A DNA stretch of 64,000 nucleotides from Neptuniibacter halophilus (GCF_030295765.1 NZ_AP027292.1:620001-684000), one strand, 5' to 3'; shown: positions 18,809-28,407, numbered from the stretch's first letter. The notes: generated from the letters alone by a model not told the origin. Numbers and translations are program-made.

Positions 18809-20166
18809 CAGTCGATCCCCAGTTTCTGCAGACGACGCTTAAACGCATGCCGGGAGATACCCAGCTTTTCAGCCGCCAGCCCTTTCCGGCCACCTACATC
18901 GCTCAACGCCTGCAGGATGATGCTGCGCTCTTTGTTCGCCAGTTGATCTTCAATGGTGATCTCCTCCGCGGCCACCGCGACCGGCAGATCCCCCGAATCC
19001 GAGGCACGCATCTCCGGCGGCAGCATATCCAGCTCGATCTCTTCGCCCGGATAGAGAATGGTCAGCCGCTCCATCAGATTTTTCAGCTCACGAATATTGC
19101 CCGGCCAGGCATAGGACTGTAACCGGGCACGGACCGGATCGGTCATCAGCACCGGCTTAACCCCTTCGTTTGCCGCCATGGTCAGGGCAAAGTGTTCCAG
19201 CAGCAGAGGGATATCCTGATCACGTTGCTGCAGTGAAGGTATTGCAATCGGCATCACGTTCAAGCGGTAGTAAAGGTCCGAGCGGAACTGCCCCTCCTGC
19301 ACCGCCTGCTCCAGATCGAGATTGGTCGCGGCAATCACCCGGACATTGGCTTTATGCTCACGTCCTCCGCCCACCGGCCGGTAACTGTGGCTCTCCAGAA
19401 AGGTCAGCAACTTCGCCTGAATCGACAGATCCACTTCGCCGATCTCGTCCAGAAACAGCGTGCCATCGCTGGCCAGTTCGACCAGACCGGCGCGTTTTTT
19501 GTCGGCACCGGTATAGGCGCCCTTTTCGGCACCGAACAGTTCTGCTTCGAGTAACTGCTCCGGCAGGGAGGCACAGTTCACCTCGATAAAAGGCCCGGCA
19601 GACAGTTCTGAGAGGTTATGAATCTCCCGCGCGATCGCCGTTTTACCGGTGCCTGATTCTCCCTGCAGGAGGATGGTTTTTGCCGAACTGGCCGCCACCC
19701 GGCCGATCTGATCCTGCATTTTCACCATCCCCTCGCTCTGGCCAATCAGAGAGGAGTTCAGCTCTTTTTCCCGATAGTAATTCACCTCGGAATCCAGCCG
19801 CTGCCGCTCCAGACAGCGACTGATCAGAATTTTCAGCTCGTTGATATCAAACGGCTTAGAGATAAAGTCATACGCCCCGCTCTTCACCGCATCCACAGCC
19901 ACTTTGATATCACCGTGGGCCGAGAGCATGATTACCGGGGTGGTTTTATGCATCTGTCGCAACTGTTTCAGCACTTCGAGCCCGCTCAGATCCGGCAGAC
20001 GCAGATCCAGCAACAGCAGCTCCGGGTCCAGCTCCAGTACTTTGTTTATTCCGTCCTGACCGGTATAGGCCATCGCTACGCTGTAGCCTTCCGCTTCCAG
20101 TACCATCTGCATGGAGCGAACCAGTCGCTGCTCATCATCTACAATAAGAATCAAACCCTTATTCAT
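18808..20166 (-). CDS. Sigma-54-dependent response regulator (NtrC family)
   Basis: 452 aa. Receiver domain at 1-120 with acidic pocket D10/D11, phosphoacceptor D54 and K104. AAA+ domain ~138-370: Walker A GESGTGKT at 169-176, the sigma-54 contact loop GAYTGA at 216-221 (Tyr for the usual Phe, a tolerated change) and Walker B TLFLDEIGEV. C-terminal Fis-type helix-turn-helix GLAAEKLGISRHAFKRRLQK. It should activate RpoN promoters, most simply the one at 17.38 kb. Overlaps the kinase by 8 bp and the binding-protein gene by 1 bp. Confidence 0.93.
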   Translation of the reverse strand: MNKGLILIVDDEQRLVRSMQMVLEAEGYSVAMAYTGQDGINKVLELDPELLLLDLRLPDLSGLEVLKQLRQMHKTTPVIMLSAHGDIKVAVDAVKSGAYDFISKPFDINELKILISRCLERQRLDSEVNYYREKELNSSLIGQSEGMVKMQDQIGRVAASSAKTILLQGESGTGKTAIAREIHNLSELSAGPFIEVNCASLPEQLLEAELFGAEKGAYTGADKKRAGLVELASDGTLFLDEIGEVDLSIQAKLLTFLESHSYRPVGGGREHKANVRVIAATNLDLEQAVQEGQFRSDLYYRLNVMPIAIPSLQQRDQDIPLLLEHFALTMAANEGVKPVLMTDPVRARLQSYAWPGNIRELKNLMERLTILYPGEEIELDMLPPEMRASDSGDLPVAVAAEEITIEDQLANKERSIILQALSDVGGRKGLAAEKLGISRHAFKRRLQKLGID

Positions 20167-21880
20167 CTGTACTCCGCGCTGGTTTAAATTCCAATGTCAC
20201 CGTGGTGCCCTTACCTAAGATACTCTTGATCGAGAGAAAGCCCTGATTGAGGTGCATCAACCGGGCACAGATCGCCAGCCCCAGACCGGTGCCTTCCGAC
20301 TTGGTGGTAAAGAACGGCTGCGTGGCTTTTTCGATCTGTTCAGGACGCATCCCCAGACCGCTGTCTTCGATCACAATGTAAATACATTCCCCCTGCGAAT
20401 AGGATCGCAGGAGTAACCGGCCACCATCCGGCATCGCCTGAATCGCATTCAGTGCCAGATTCATCATCACCTGCAGCACCTGATTGCTGTCCGCCAGAAT
20501 CACCGCATCCGGGTCACTTTTAAGCGTCAGTTCCACATCACTGCGGGTCGCCAGCGGGCCGACCAGTGATTCGATCCGGCTCAGCAGAGGGGCCAGCTCC
20601 ACCCGTTCCAGACGGGGTGTCATCGGTCGGGCGTAGTCGAGCAGGTCTTCTATGACCTCATTAATCCGGTCGATCTCTTCCAGCATCATATCGAGCTGTT
20701 CCTGAGCACGGGGATCGTGCTCACCCGCCGACAGGCTCTGCACGCAGACCTTCATCGTCGCCAGCGGGTTTCGGATTTCGTGGGCGATGCCGGCGGAAAA
20801 CTCCCCCATCACCGCTTTTTTCTCCATGCTGATCCGGGAATCAATCAGATCCTGCAGTTGTCGCCCCATGCTGTTGAAGGTTTTGGCCAGCAAGGTGATC
20901 TCATCATGCCCGGTGGGTGTTATCCGGTGGGTCAGATCACCTTTGGCGATCATATCGGCCCCGTCGATGAGGGGTAATATGCGTTTTTTCACCCGGTAGG
21001 CAAAGTTCACAAAGAAGAAAATTACCAGCAGGATCGAGGGCACGGTGCCCGCGATAATCAGCGAACGGGAGAGATCCTTAGTAAAGTCGCCCAGATCACC
21101 GGTCTTGATACCGATAATCTTCCAGCCCGGTGCGACACTCTCGCTGACCAGCGCCTCATCATTCACTTCAACCGCCTCACCCAGCAGGTTAAATGCATCA
21201 CCATAGGGGGTCAGGAGGTAGGGTTTGATGGTCTGAATCTGGCCAAACGGTTTCAGCAGTTCGGTGATACTGGCCAGACGTATCTGCAGGGCTGCGTAAC
21301 CCGGCGAAGCCTGATTCAGGCTCGACGAGTTAATCGGATGTGCCAGCAGAAACCAGCCGGATTCACCCCGGCTCGGCAGTTGCGGGCCAATCAGCAGAAA
21401 GTCGCCCAGTTTCACCTGAGGCAGCAGGGAGATATCAAACTCCCCTTCACCCCAGTAGGGGTAACCGGCTGCCCCCTGCCCCGGCAACGCATGTTGCAGC
21501 GTCCAGTTGCGGTCAAACAGCAGCACACCGTAGATATGCGGACTGTCGGTTTCAAAATTAATCAGGTTGTAAACGCTGTCGGGCAAAGGCCTGCCGGCAT
21601 CCCCCGCAAGCAGCCCATCTACCCCCGGCAGATCGATTACCGAACTGAGTTCATACTGCCGGTTACGCAGAAACCCCATCACACTGAGGTAGGAGGTATT
21701 GATGGAATAGCCGGCCTTCTGCTCCTCAATACTGTCGAGCAGTTGTCCGGTAAAGCGGTCATAGGACCAGGTGATCACCAGCAGAGGTAAGGTTGCGATC
21801 AGCAGTGAGAAAAGAAAGTAGCGGCGGATCAGGCTGTTCTTCCAAAAACTGATTCTGTCGATGTTGCCCCGGGCCGGCAT
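20159..21880 (-). CDS. Membrane sensor histidine kinase partner of the NtrC-type regulator
   Basis: About 573 aa. Helix 1 (RRYFLFSLLIATLPLLVITWSY), a ~230-residue periplasmic sensor of Cache-like appearance, helix 2 (SLIIAGTVPSILLVIFFFVNFAY), HAMP, then HisKA with GEFSAGIAHEIRNPLATMK and a HATPase with NLALNAIQAMPDGG, DSGLGM and GTGLGLAI. All catalytic boxes are intact. The open frame extends to 22009 but ATG 21880 (MPARGN) gives the usual short cytoplasmic N-terminus. First gene of a kinase-regulator-binding protein operon. Confidence 0.9.
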   Translation of the reverse strand: MPARGNIDRISFWKNSLIRRYFLFSLLIATLPLLVITWSYDRFTGQLLDSIEEQKAGYSINTSYLSVMGFLRNRQYELSSVIDLPGVDGLLAGDAGRPLPDSVYNLINFETDSPHIYGVLLFDRNWTLQHALPGQGAAGYPYWGEGEFDISLLPQVKLGDFLLIGPQLPSRGESGWFLLAHPINSSSLNQASPGYAALQIRLASITELLKPFGQIQTIKPYLLTPYGDAFNLLGEAVEVNDEALVSESVAPGWKIIGIKTGDLGDFTKDLSRSLIIAGTVPSILLVIFFFVNFAYRVKKRILPLIDGADMIAKGDLTHRITPTGHDEITLLAKTFNSMGRQLQDLIDSRISMEKKAVMGEFSAGIAHEIRNPLATMKVCVQSLSAGEHDPRAQEQLDMMLEEIDRINEVIEDLLDYARPMTPRLERVELAPLLSRIESLVGPLATRSDVELTLKSDPDAVILADSNQVLQVMMNLALNAIQAMPDGGRLLLRSYSQGECIYIVIEDSGLGMRPEQIEKATQPFFTTKSEGTGLGLAICARLMHLNQGFLSIKSILGKGTTVTLEFKPARSTDE

Positions 21881-22068
21881 AGTGTGCTGTTCTCTGCTGC
21901 TTAAAACGAAAAGCCGCCCCCGAATAATCTGAACAATTCTGGATGCGGTGTAGAAAAACCTTATAAATTCAAGGTGATATATTGCGGTAGCCGGTTTGAA
22001 ACCGGGCACTGACAGAAATACCAGCCCCCAGTTTTATAATCAAGCCGGGGGAATAGCAAGTGCGCCGC

Positions 22069-25000
22069 TCAGCTTTGGACGGCAGAAGGTTCGGATTCAG
22101 CCAGTTTGCTGATCATCTCAACCAGTTCATGGCTCATCTGTTGCAGTTGCGGCAGGCGGGATTGTGCCTGTGGCTGGCGCTGATGCAGGACAAGCCGGAT
22201 CAGCTCCTGAGCCAGACTACAGATCGCCAGATGCTGCTCTTTCAGTTGATGATATCCGGGATGATCGCCATACCGAAACAGGCCGATCCCCTGATACCAT
22301 CTGGCAAACTGGCAACTGTCGTTCTGCTGGCAGTGAGGCGGCTCTCCACTGCCACTCTGCACAAAGCCCATCACGGTATCCAACCAGATCCGATGGGAGA
22401 AGATCGCCACATTCAGATCATACGCCCCGGCGATGGCGGCATCCCCCTGCTGTAGCTGATGCCAGGGGTTATAGTCGTCAAACTGCTGACACCAGCCCGG
22501 TACCGCCTCTGCGGGCATCGGTTTGGCAATACCAAAGCCCTGTGCCTGCTGACAGCCCAGTTGCAGCAGCATCATGCCCAGCTCAATGCTCTCAACCCCT
22601 TCGGCAACCACCGGCCGTTTCAGGGCTTCGGCCAGTTTAACCACCCCTTCGACAATATCCTGATCCTGTGGATTGTTGAGCATATTTCTGACAAAGCTGC
22701 GATCGATTTTAAGAATGCTGATCGGCAGGCGGTGGAAGTAAGTCAGCGAAGAGTAGCCAGTACCGAAGTCATCCAGTGAAAACTTAACCCCCATCCGGGT
22801 GCAGGATTCCATAATCTCCGCCACCTGACTGGTATTCCCCAGTGCGCTGGTTTCGATCACTTCCAACTCCAGATAATCGGTTATATCCGGCGGGAACTCT
22901 GTCAGCAGCGACTGCAGGTAATCTGGCAGCGCCGCCTGTTTGAAGTGACGCGGGCTGATATTCACGCTGACCGGCATCAGCAAGCCTTGCCTGCGCCAGC
23001 GCATATGCTGATTCAGCGCCGCACGTAACACCCACTCATCCAGTGTTACCTCAATGGCTGAACCTTCGATCATCGGCAGGAACTCCCTTGGCGGTAACAA
23101 CCCCCGCTGCGGGTGTTGCCAGCGTACCAGCGCCTCAACCGAAGCCACTTCACCGGTTTGCAGATCGATCCGCGGCTGATAGTGCAGAACCAGTTGTGAT
23201 TCAGCCAGCGCCTGACTGAACTCACTGATCGCCTGCCGATAAGCGTGCATCTTATGATCGGCCACCGGGTCGAACAGGGTGTAGGTGTTTTTGCCGCTCT
23301 CCTTCGCCTTATACATCGCCTGATCCGCATGCCGCAGCAGGGTGTCGGGATCAGACTGATCATGGGGGTAGAGCGTGACCCCGATACTGGCGGAGATATG
23401 CATCCGGGAGTTCTCAATATCGAACGGCAGAGCGATCGATTCCAGTACCCGCTGAATGATCTCCTCGGCGTGGTAGATGGTATCCAGATCTGCCAGCAGC
23501 AACACAAACTCATCACCGCCAAGCCGTGCCAGCGTATCGCTCTCGCGTAACTCATCCTGTAAGCGCCGGGCAAAGCGGATCAGAAGCTGGTCGCCGGTTT
23601 GATGGCCGTAACGGTCATTAATCGGTTTGAAACCATCCAGATCCAGATAACAGATTGCCAGCAGATTCTGATTCCGCTGTGACTGCAGTATTAACTGGTG
23701 CAAACGATCTGACAGCAATTCCCGGTTCGGCAGGCCGGTCAGAACATCGTGGTAAGCCATATGCTGGATCCGCCGCTCCACCTGCTTACGTTCGCTGATA
23801 TCCCGCAGGAAGGCGAATAACTGGCCGCCCTGAATCGGTGAGTAACTGATCGACACTTCAACCGGCCAGATACTGCCATCGGCCCGCTGGTGCTCAGACT
23901 CGAAGAGCACCCCTCCCTGCCTCATCAACAGCTCCTCATTGGCCCGCGCCTCAGCTTCGGTGTGCTTTACATCCAGCTCCCAGACTTTCTTCCCGATCAG
24001 CTCCTCCCGGTTGTAGCCGGACATCTGACAGTAGGTATCGTTCACCTCAATCAGCGCACCGCTGTCTTTACTCACTATCCAGAAACCATCTTTGCTGCTG
24101 GCCAGCACCGCTTCATAACGCTGGCTGCTTTCCAGAATGGCCTGCTCGGTTTTTTTCCGCTCACTGACATCGCGTACCGTCGCGATAAAATAACTGCCAT
24201 CCGGTTCTGCGATGTAACTGACGGTCACCTCTACCGGTATCAGGCGACCATCCCGGTGCCGGTGCAGCTCTTCAAAAGGCAGCCCCTGACGCGCAATCAG
24301 CCGTGCACTCCCGGCCCGCCATTGCGCAGCAGAACTCACCCCGGTGCTGACATCCCAGACATGAAACCGGAGCATCTCCTCTTTACTGTAATCCAGACAA
24401 TCATGGGCAGCCCGGTTCACATCGATAATCTTGCCACTTTCGGCTGCGATCACATAAAGCCCGTCTACCGCCTGATCCGCCAGGCTCTTCATCCGGTTCA
24501 GTTCCAGCTCGTTCAGCACCCGCTGTGTGACATCCTGTACGGTGCCGCGGGTTCGCAGCGGTTTACCGTCTTCGGCGTATTCCGTATGGCCCTGCTCCAG
24601 CACATATTTCACCTGGCCATGGACCAGTAACCGGTGCGAAATTGAATAGGGATGCTGCTCTGTAAGCGAGGCTTCAAATGCATCACTGACAAGCTGTCGG
24701 TCTTCAGGGTGGATCGCCTGCAGGAAGGCATCGTAACTGGGCGAGAATCGCTCCGGATCCAGATCAAAGATCCGGTACACCTCTTCTGACCAGTACAGTT
24801 GGTTCTTTTCCAGATCCAGTTCCCAGCCCCCGATCTTTGACAGTGCCTGCGCCTGCTTGAGGCGCTCCTCACTGACCCTGACCGCCTCCTCCTGCTGCTT
24901 GCGATGGGTAATATCATGGCCGATCCCCAGCACACCAATCACTTCACCACGCTCACCCAGAATCGGGGTTTTGGTGGTTTCCAGCAGCACCCGGCGACCG

Positions 25001-25305
25001 TCGGAGGCAAACGTGATCCACTCCTCATTGACCGACGCCGCGCCTTTGGCCATCGCCTTTTTATCATTCTCCCTGAAGGAATCCGCCAGCGCGGCTTCAA
25101 CAAAGTCATAATCAGTTTTGCCAAGAATCTCCGCCTCCGACGCGCCAAAAAAGCGCTCAAAGACCTGATTACAGGCCATATAGACACCCGACTTATCTTT
25201 CATCCAGACCAGATCAGGTAAATTATGCAGCAGTGATTTAAGGAAACTGAGCTGGCGCAGCAGCTCGCACTGGGATAGAGAGGGATTGTGAGGTTGATCG
25301 CTCAT
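22069..25305 (-). CDS. Cytoplasmic 4xPAS-GGDEF-EAL protein with C-terminal CZB zinc-binding domain
   Basis: 1078 aa, no membrane helix. PAS domains at ~20-135, 150-262, 270-385 and 390-505; GGDEF motif at 596-600 with I-site RESD at 587-590; EAL motif (SVEALVRW) at 724-726. Residues ~950-1070 resemble a chemoreceptor zinc-binding (CZB) domain. Candidate ligands are H971, C998, H1025 and C1029, spaced 27, 27 and 4, close to the H-C-H-H set of E. coli DgcZ but with Cys as the fourth. So cyclic di-GMP turnover may answer to redox or other PAS signals and to zinc or oxidants. Monocistronic. Confidence 0.88.
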   Translation of the reverse strand: MSDQPHNPSLSQCELLRQLSFLKSLLHNLPDLVWMKDKSGVYMACNQVFERFFGASEAEILGKTDYDFVEAALADSFRENDKKAMAKGAASVNEEWITFASDGRRVLLETTKTPILGERGEVIGVLGIGHDITHRKQQEEAVRVSEERLKQAQALSKIGGWELDLEKNQLYWSEEVYRIFDLDPERFSPSYDAFLQAIHPEDRQLVSDAFEASLTEQHPYSISHRLLVHGQVKYVLEQGHTEYAEDGKPLRTRGTVQDVTQRVLNELELNRMKSLADQAVDGLYVIAAESGKIIDVNRAAHDCLDYSKEEMLRFHVWDVSTGVSSAAQWRAGSARLIARQGLPFEELHRHRDGRLIPVEVTVSYIAEPDGSYFIATVRDVSERKKTEQAILESSQRYEAVLASSKDGFWIVSKDSGALIEVNDTYCQMSGYNREELIGKKVWELDVKHTEAEARANEELLMRQGGVLFESEHQRADGSIWPVEVSISYSPIQGGQLFAFLRDISERKQVERRIQHMAYHDVLTGLPNRELLSDRLHQLILQSQRNQNLLAICYLDLDGFKPINDRYGHQTGDQLLIRFARRLQDELRESDTLARLGGDEFVLLLADLDTIYHAEEIIQRVLESIALPFDIENSRMHISASIGVTLYPHDQSDPDTLLRHADQAMYKAKESGKNTYTLFDPVADHKMHAYRQAISEFSQALAESQLVLHYQPRIDLQTGEVASVEALVRWQHPQRGLLPPREFLPMIEGSAIEVTLDEWVLRAALNQHMRWRRQGLLMPVSVNISPRHFKQAALPDYLQSLLTEFPPDITDYLELEVIETSALGNTSQVAEIMESCTRMGVKFSLDDFGTGYSSLTYFHRLPISILKIDRSFVRNMLNNPQDQDIVEGVVKLAEALKRPVVAEGVESIELGMMLLQLGCQQAQGFGIAKPMPAEAVPGWCQQFDDYNPWHQLQQGDAAIAGAYDLNVAIFSHRIWLDTVMGFVQSGSGEPPHCQQNDSCQFARWYQGIGLFRYGDHPGYHQLKEQHLAICSLAQELIRLVLHQRQPQAQSRLPQLQQMSHELVEMISKLAESEPSAVQS

Positions 25306-25475
25306 ACAGATTCAGTCCAGATACTGACCGTACAGCCCGGCAACAAAAAAAGATCGCAAAACAGCGGGCTGCTAACTTCGGATACTAACCCTCAGTCTAG
25401 GCAGACTCCGCAGCAGGAGCAAAAAGCCAGATCAAGTTTTCTTGAATTAGCATTAAATTAGTGAACATAGTATTC

Positions 25476-25515
25476 CGTTTGGCAAAATCAGGGCCCTTTT
25501 CCGAATTGCCAAACG
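25476..25515. repeat. 10-bp perfect inverted repeat downstream of the NERD gene
   Basis: CGTTTGGCAA at 25476-25485 and TTGCCAAACG at 25506-25515 are separated by 20 bp that contain GGGCCC. No T run follows on either strand. It could be a hairpin in the NERD mRNA tail, a protein site, or the mark of a lost element. The rest of 25306-25582 shows no gene. Confidence 0.5.
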
Positions 25516-25582
25516 ATTTCTGAATGTGATTCGTAACACAGTGATATAACGCTTCTGAAGCCATAAAGGCGATGCAAGACGC

Positions 25583-26362
25583 TCAGGCGCTCGTCTTAAT
25601 ACTACCCCGACATTTAGGGAACTGACTGCATCCCCAGAATTGCTGACCTGTGTTTTGCCCTTTTTTGACCTCCCGCAACACCATTGCGCTGCTGCATCGG
25701 GGACAACTCGGATCAGTGGCTTTCTTTTCCACGATTGCCTGAACATGACGGGCATGCTCGATGTGAGTCTTAACCGAACGTTCCAGCCGGCCTCGTTCAA
25801 TCTGTTTGATGATCAGCCGGACCTGAGCCTGTGAAAGCACCGGATTCTGTTTGTCTTTGATATAACGGATATAACCACGGACAAAGGTCACGTTTGCCGG
25901 CATCTCCGTCTTGAAAGTAGCGTCCCCCACAAACACAATCAGGGAATGGATACCGGCCGGATCAATCGCCAATGCTGATTCCAGCGTCTTCACATGTTTA
26001 TAGTTCTGCCGCAGAGGATTCTGAAACTTCGATTTGTGCTTATAGATCTGCTGGGTCCAGTAGGGCTGGTTAACCGAGCCAAAAATCCAGCCTTTCATGT
26101 TCTTGGTTTCAATCACAAAGACGCCAAAGCGCGAGACAATGATATGGTCGATCTGGGTTGTACCCTCTTCCGTGGGCAGAGTGACGTTTTTGATCAGATG
26201 GTACTGCTGCTTATCAAGGAAAAACTTCGCAGCCAGGTTAACGATGACTTCACCCACTACCCCTTTGAACCAGGGAGACTTGATGAGTGAGATAAACAGA
26301 GCAAGTGGTATCAGATACCACAACATGCCAAAAAGCTGATCGTAGACTGGTGAAAAATCCAT
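25583..26362 (-). CDS. NERD-domain protein with C-terminal topoisomerase-type zinc finger
   Basis: 259 aa. One N-terminal helix (MLWYLIPLALFISLI), then a nuclease-related domain: GEVIVNLAAKFFLDKQQYHLIKNVTL, TTQIDHIIVSRFGVFVIETKNMKGWIFG and the downstream QNPLRQNYKHV. The D and ETK residues are those thought to be catalytic in this fold. The last ~40 residues (CPRCSSAMVLRE ... GCSQFPKC) form a four-cysteine finger like that of topoisomerase I. DNA processing is likely, the actual role unknown. It neighbours hipBA in an accessory-looking stretch. Confidence 0.85.
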   Translation of the reverse strand: MDFSPVYDQLFGMLWYLIPLALFISLIKSPWFKGVVGEVIVNLAAKFFLDKQQYHLIKNVTLPTEEGTTQIDHIIVSRFGVFVIETKNMKGWIFGSVNQPYWTQQIYKHKSKFQNPLRQNYKHVKTLESALAIDPAGIHSLIVFVGDATFKTEMPANVTFVRGYIRYIKDKQNPVLSQAQVRLIIKQIERGRLERSVKTHIEHARHVQAIVEKKATDPSCPRCSSAMVLREVKKGQNTGQQFWGCSQFPKCRGSIKTSA

Positions 26363-26515
26363 TTCCTGTCCCTGTGAATAACCGTCCTGATAACGGATGA
26401 ACCATCATCCGCCTGTTGAAGCGCCCGATTATGGCAGCTTTGCGCTGAAACGATACAGGATTAGTTGTGATCCGGCACAGCTAAGGCACCTACTCTTTTT
26501 TTATGGAACGCCTTG

Positions 26516-27781
26516 CTACAAGCTGAAATCAGTATGAAGCTTCGCCCAATGAGCTCTCAATCCCTGCTTGTGCTGCTCATCCATGGGTAAACCCGTCAGT
26601 GCTGATGGCCAGAGAGTACGAGCCCTGTCCATCACATCATCTAAATGAGGTTTTATTGCTCGCCATGGTATGCCTGACCGGTCTGCCCACACTTGAAAAT
26701 GCGCCATTGAAGCAACATACCACTCTTTATTCTTTGCCAGATTCAACGCGAACATTGTTTCATTCTCGATGTACACATGGGTAGTCACAATGTCATAAGC
26801 CGGCGAAAGGGCCGGAACGATCTGGTCTGGGTAGATCAGGCTCCAGTTTTTCAGATGCGCATCCCCATTTGCCAACAAAATGTTGACTAATAATCGTCGG
26901 GCAAATTGCTGTGCATCAGCTAAACCGTTACCAGAGTATTCGTAAAGCACCCTACCAATATTTTCATAGTTCGCAGAGTCATATTTCTCATGGGGATATT
27001 TCACGAGAATCTGAGCAAAGTCTTCCATGTGAATTCGCTCATTGCCATTGCGATCAAACCTTTTGATCGCAAATGCCACTTTCTCATCCGGCAAATTTAT
27101 CTGTGGCAAGTTATCCAGCTTATCCAAGTCCACAAGTTTAATTTCTGGAATATCAACACCGGCTAAAGCGGCCAGCGACATAGCGGTATATTCATTGAGG
27201 GGGACAAACTTGTGTTGGGTCGAAGGCGTTTTAATGATCCAGTCACCAAGATCGCCGCCTTTCGATAAGTTATAGCGGCCCTCTTTTTCCTTCATGGAAA
27301 ATTTCATCTGAACGCCGGCAAGAGAAAACTTATTCTCCTGCGTCACCTTATCGAACTTAATCGCTTTTGCCTGACCATGAGTCGTTAACACACTTTCAGG
27401 AACGTCATCAGGCTCCATTGGCGTTGCAACTAATGCTCCGGGCAAGTCCTCTCCTAAATAAGAAAGAAGATGAAATTCGTTATCTGCGTGAACCTTTAAA
27501 CCTTGAGCTATCAGCTCTCTCAATGCCCCCTCAGGAAGAAGATTCGATAAAACGGGGTGTAATCGTTGATTTCTTACCCAGGGCTCCGACATGAGTTTTT
27601 CCGCGTGGGGAAAATCGGGATGAGTAATGAGACTGAATGTTGGCCGGCCAGAATCGTTTCTGAACCCGTCAGAGAAACTCAGGACGTTTCGGCCGTTTTT
27701 CAAGCCCGCAAGGTAACCAACCAATCGACCATGAAGCGTTAACTTAAGCGCGCTGAGTTCATCACTGCTAACATCTGTCAT
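26516..27781 (-). CDS. hipA: HipA-family serine/threonine kinase toxin
   Basis: 421 aa. HipA of E. coli phosphorylates glutamyl-tRNA synthetase and causes dormancy; other family members have other targets. Visible are the DFAQ motif (254-257), the catalytic loop NGDAHLKN (305-312), a metal-binding AYD at 328-330, and the regulatory loop KFSLAGVQMKF whose S153 matches the autophosphorylated Ser150 of E. coli HipA. It overlaps hipB by 4 bp (ATGA). The gene is visibly more AT-rich than its neighbours, which fits acquisition by transfer. Confidence 0.88.
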   Translation of the reverse strand: MTDVSSDELSALKLTLHGRLVGYLAGLKNGRNVLSFSDGFRNDSGRPTFSLITHPDFPHAEKLMSEPWVRNQRLHPVLSNLLPEGALRELIAQGLKVHADNEFHLLSYLGEDLPGALVATPMEPDDVPESVLTTHGQAKAIKFDKVTQENKFSLAGVQMKFSMKEKEGRYNLSKGGDLGDWIIKTPSTQHKFVPLNEYTAMSLAALAGVDIPEIKLVDLDKLDNLPQINLPDEKVAFAIKRFDRNGNERIHMEDFAQILVKYPHEKYDSANYENIGRVLYEYSGNGLADAQQFARRLLVNILLANGDAHLKNWSLIYPDQIVPALSPAYDIVTTHVYIENETMFALNLAKNKEWYVASMAHFQVWADRSGIPWRAIKPHLDDVMDRARTLWPSALTGLPMDEQHKQGLRAHWAKLHTDFSL

Positions 27782-28098
27782 TGATCATCCTCTAACAGCC
27801 CCTGCCACGGATCCTCAGATAAAGGCTTTTCTGTTGATGATGTTTTTTGCCGTAATCTGGCTTCCGATGAATCGCCTTCTAAAACAGCAAGAACAGCATT
27901 AAGTTTGTCTTTAGGTACCAATAGAAGCTCACTATTCAATCCCTTGGCGATTAGCTCTAACGTATCTAATCGCGGGTTACCTTTAGACTCCAGCCGCTGG
28001 TATTGCTGACGAGAAATACCGACCCGCAGCATCATGTCATGCTGTTTCAGGCCTAGCTTAATACGACGCTGTTTGAATTGATCCAGTAAAAAAGGCAT
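27778..28098 (-). CDS. hipB: HipB-type antitoxin and repressor (Xre family)
   Basis: 106 aa with a helix-turn-helix near the N-terminus: RRIKLGLKQHDMMLRVGISRQQYQRLESKGNPRLDTLELIAKGL. The C-terminal tail (ending WQGLLEDDQ) is the part that usually contacts HipA. The frame is open to 28137, but starting there would place two of three operator-like repeats inside the gene. ATG 28098 puts all of them upstream. Neither start has a good ribosome site, so the start remains uncertain. Confidence 0.8.
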   Translation of the reverse strand: MPFLLDQFKQRRIKLGLKQHDMMLRVGISRQQYQRLESKGNPRLDTLELIAKGLNSELLLVPKDKLNAVLAVLEGDSSEARLRQKTSSTEKPLSEDPWQGLLEDDQ

Positions 28099-28181
28099 AA
28101 AGAAACGTATAAATTGCTTTTGACGAATAAGAAACATATTAGTTGCTTTATATCACATCAGCAACTTATATGTTTCTTTAT
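28099..28181. promoter_or_regulatory. Three operator-like repeats before hipB
   Basis: A ~19-bp word with core AAGAAAC-R-TAT-W-A-R-TTGC occurs on the plus strand at about 28099-28117 and 28128-28146, and reversed at about 28162-28180. The last two form an inverted pair ~33 bp apart centre to centre. HipB in E. coli also binds several spaced sites, so these are good candidates for autorepression, though the words differ from the E. coli operator. Confidence 0.5.
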
Positions 28182-28218
28182 GGATACGGCGGGCGATTCT
28201 CATCCACCTTACAGATAC

Positions 28219-28246
28219 AAAAAAACCGCCATGAAGGCGGTTTCTT
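28219..28246 (-). terminator. Terminator copy 4 (distal), before hipBA
   Basis: Stem AAACCGCC/GGCGGTTT with 5-nt loop followed on the minus strand by seven T. Identical to the three other copies and the last barrier before the hipB promoter region. Confidence 0.85.
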
Positions 28247-28379
28247 TTGAATCTGGTAGGACTAGGCGGATTATTCGTGGCTGCGCCACTCACCCTTCGG
28301 GTCATCGTCGTAAACTCCGATGGGGTCTCGCGCTGCGCGCTCGGCTCGAACCGGGCGGTTCTCATCCACCTGCAGATAC

Positions 28380-28407
28380 AAAAAAACCGCCATGAAGGCG
28401 GTTTCTT
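28380..28407 (-). terminator. Terminator copy 3 in tandem repeat
   Basis: Same hairpin and T run, exactly 161 bp from its neighbours. Confidence 0.85.
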
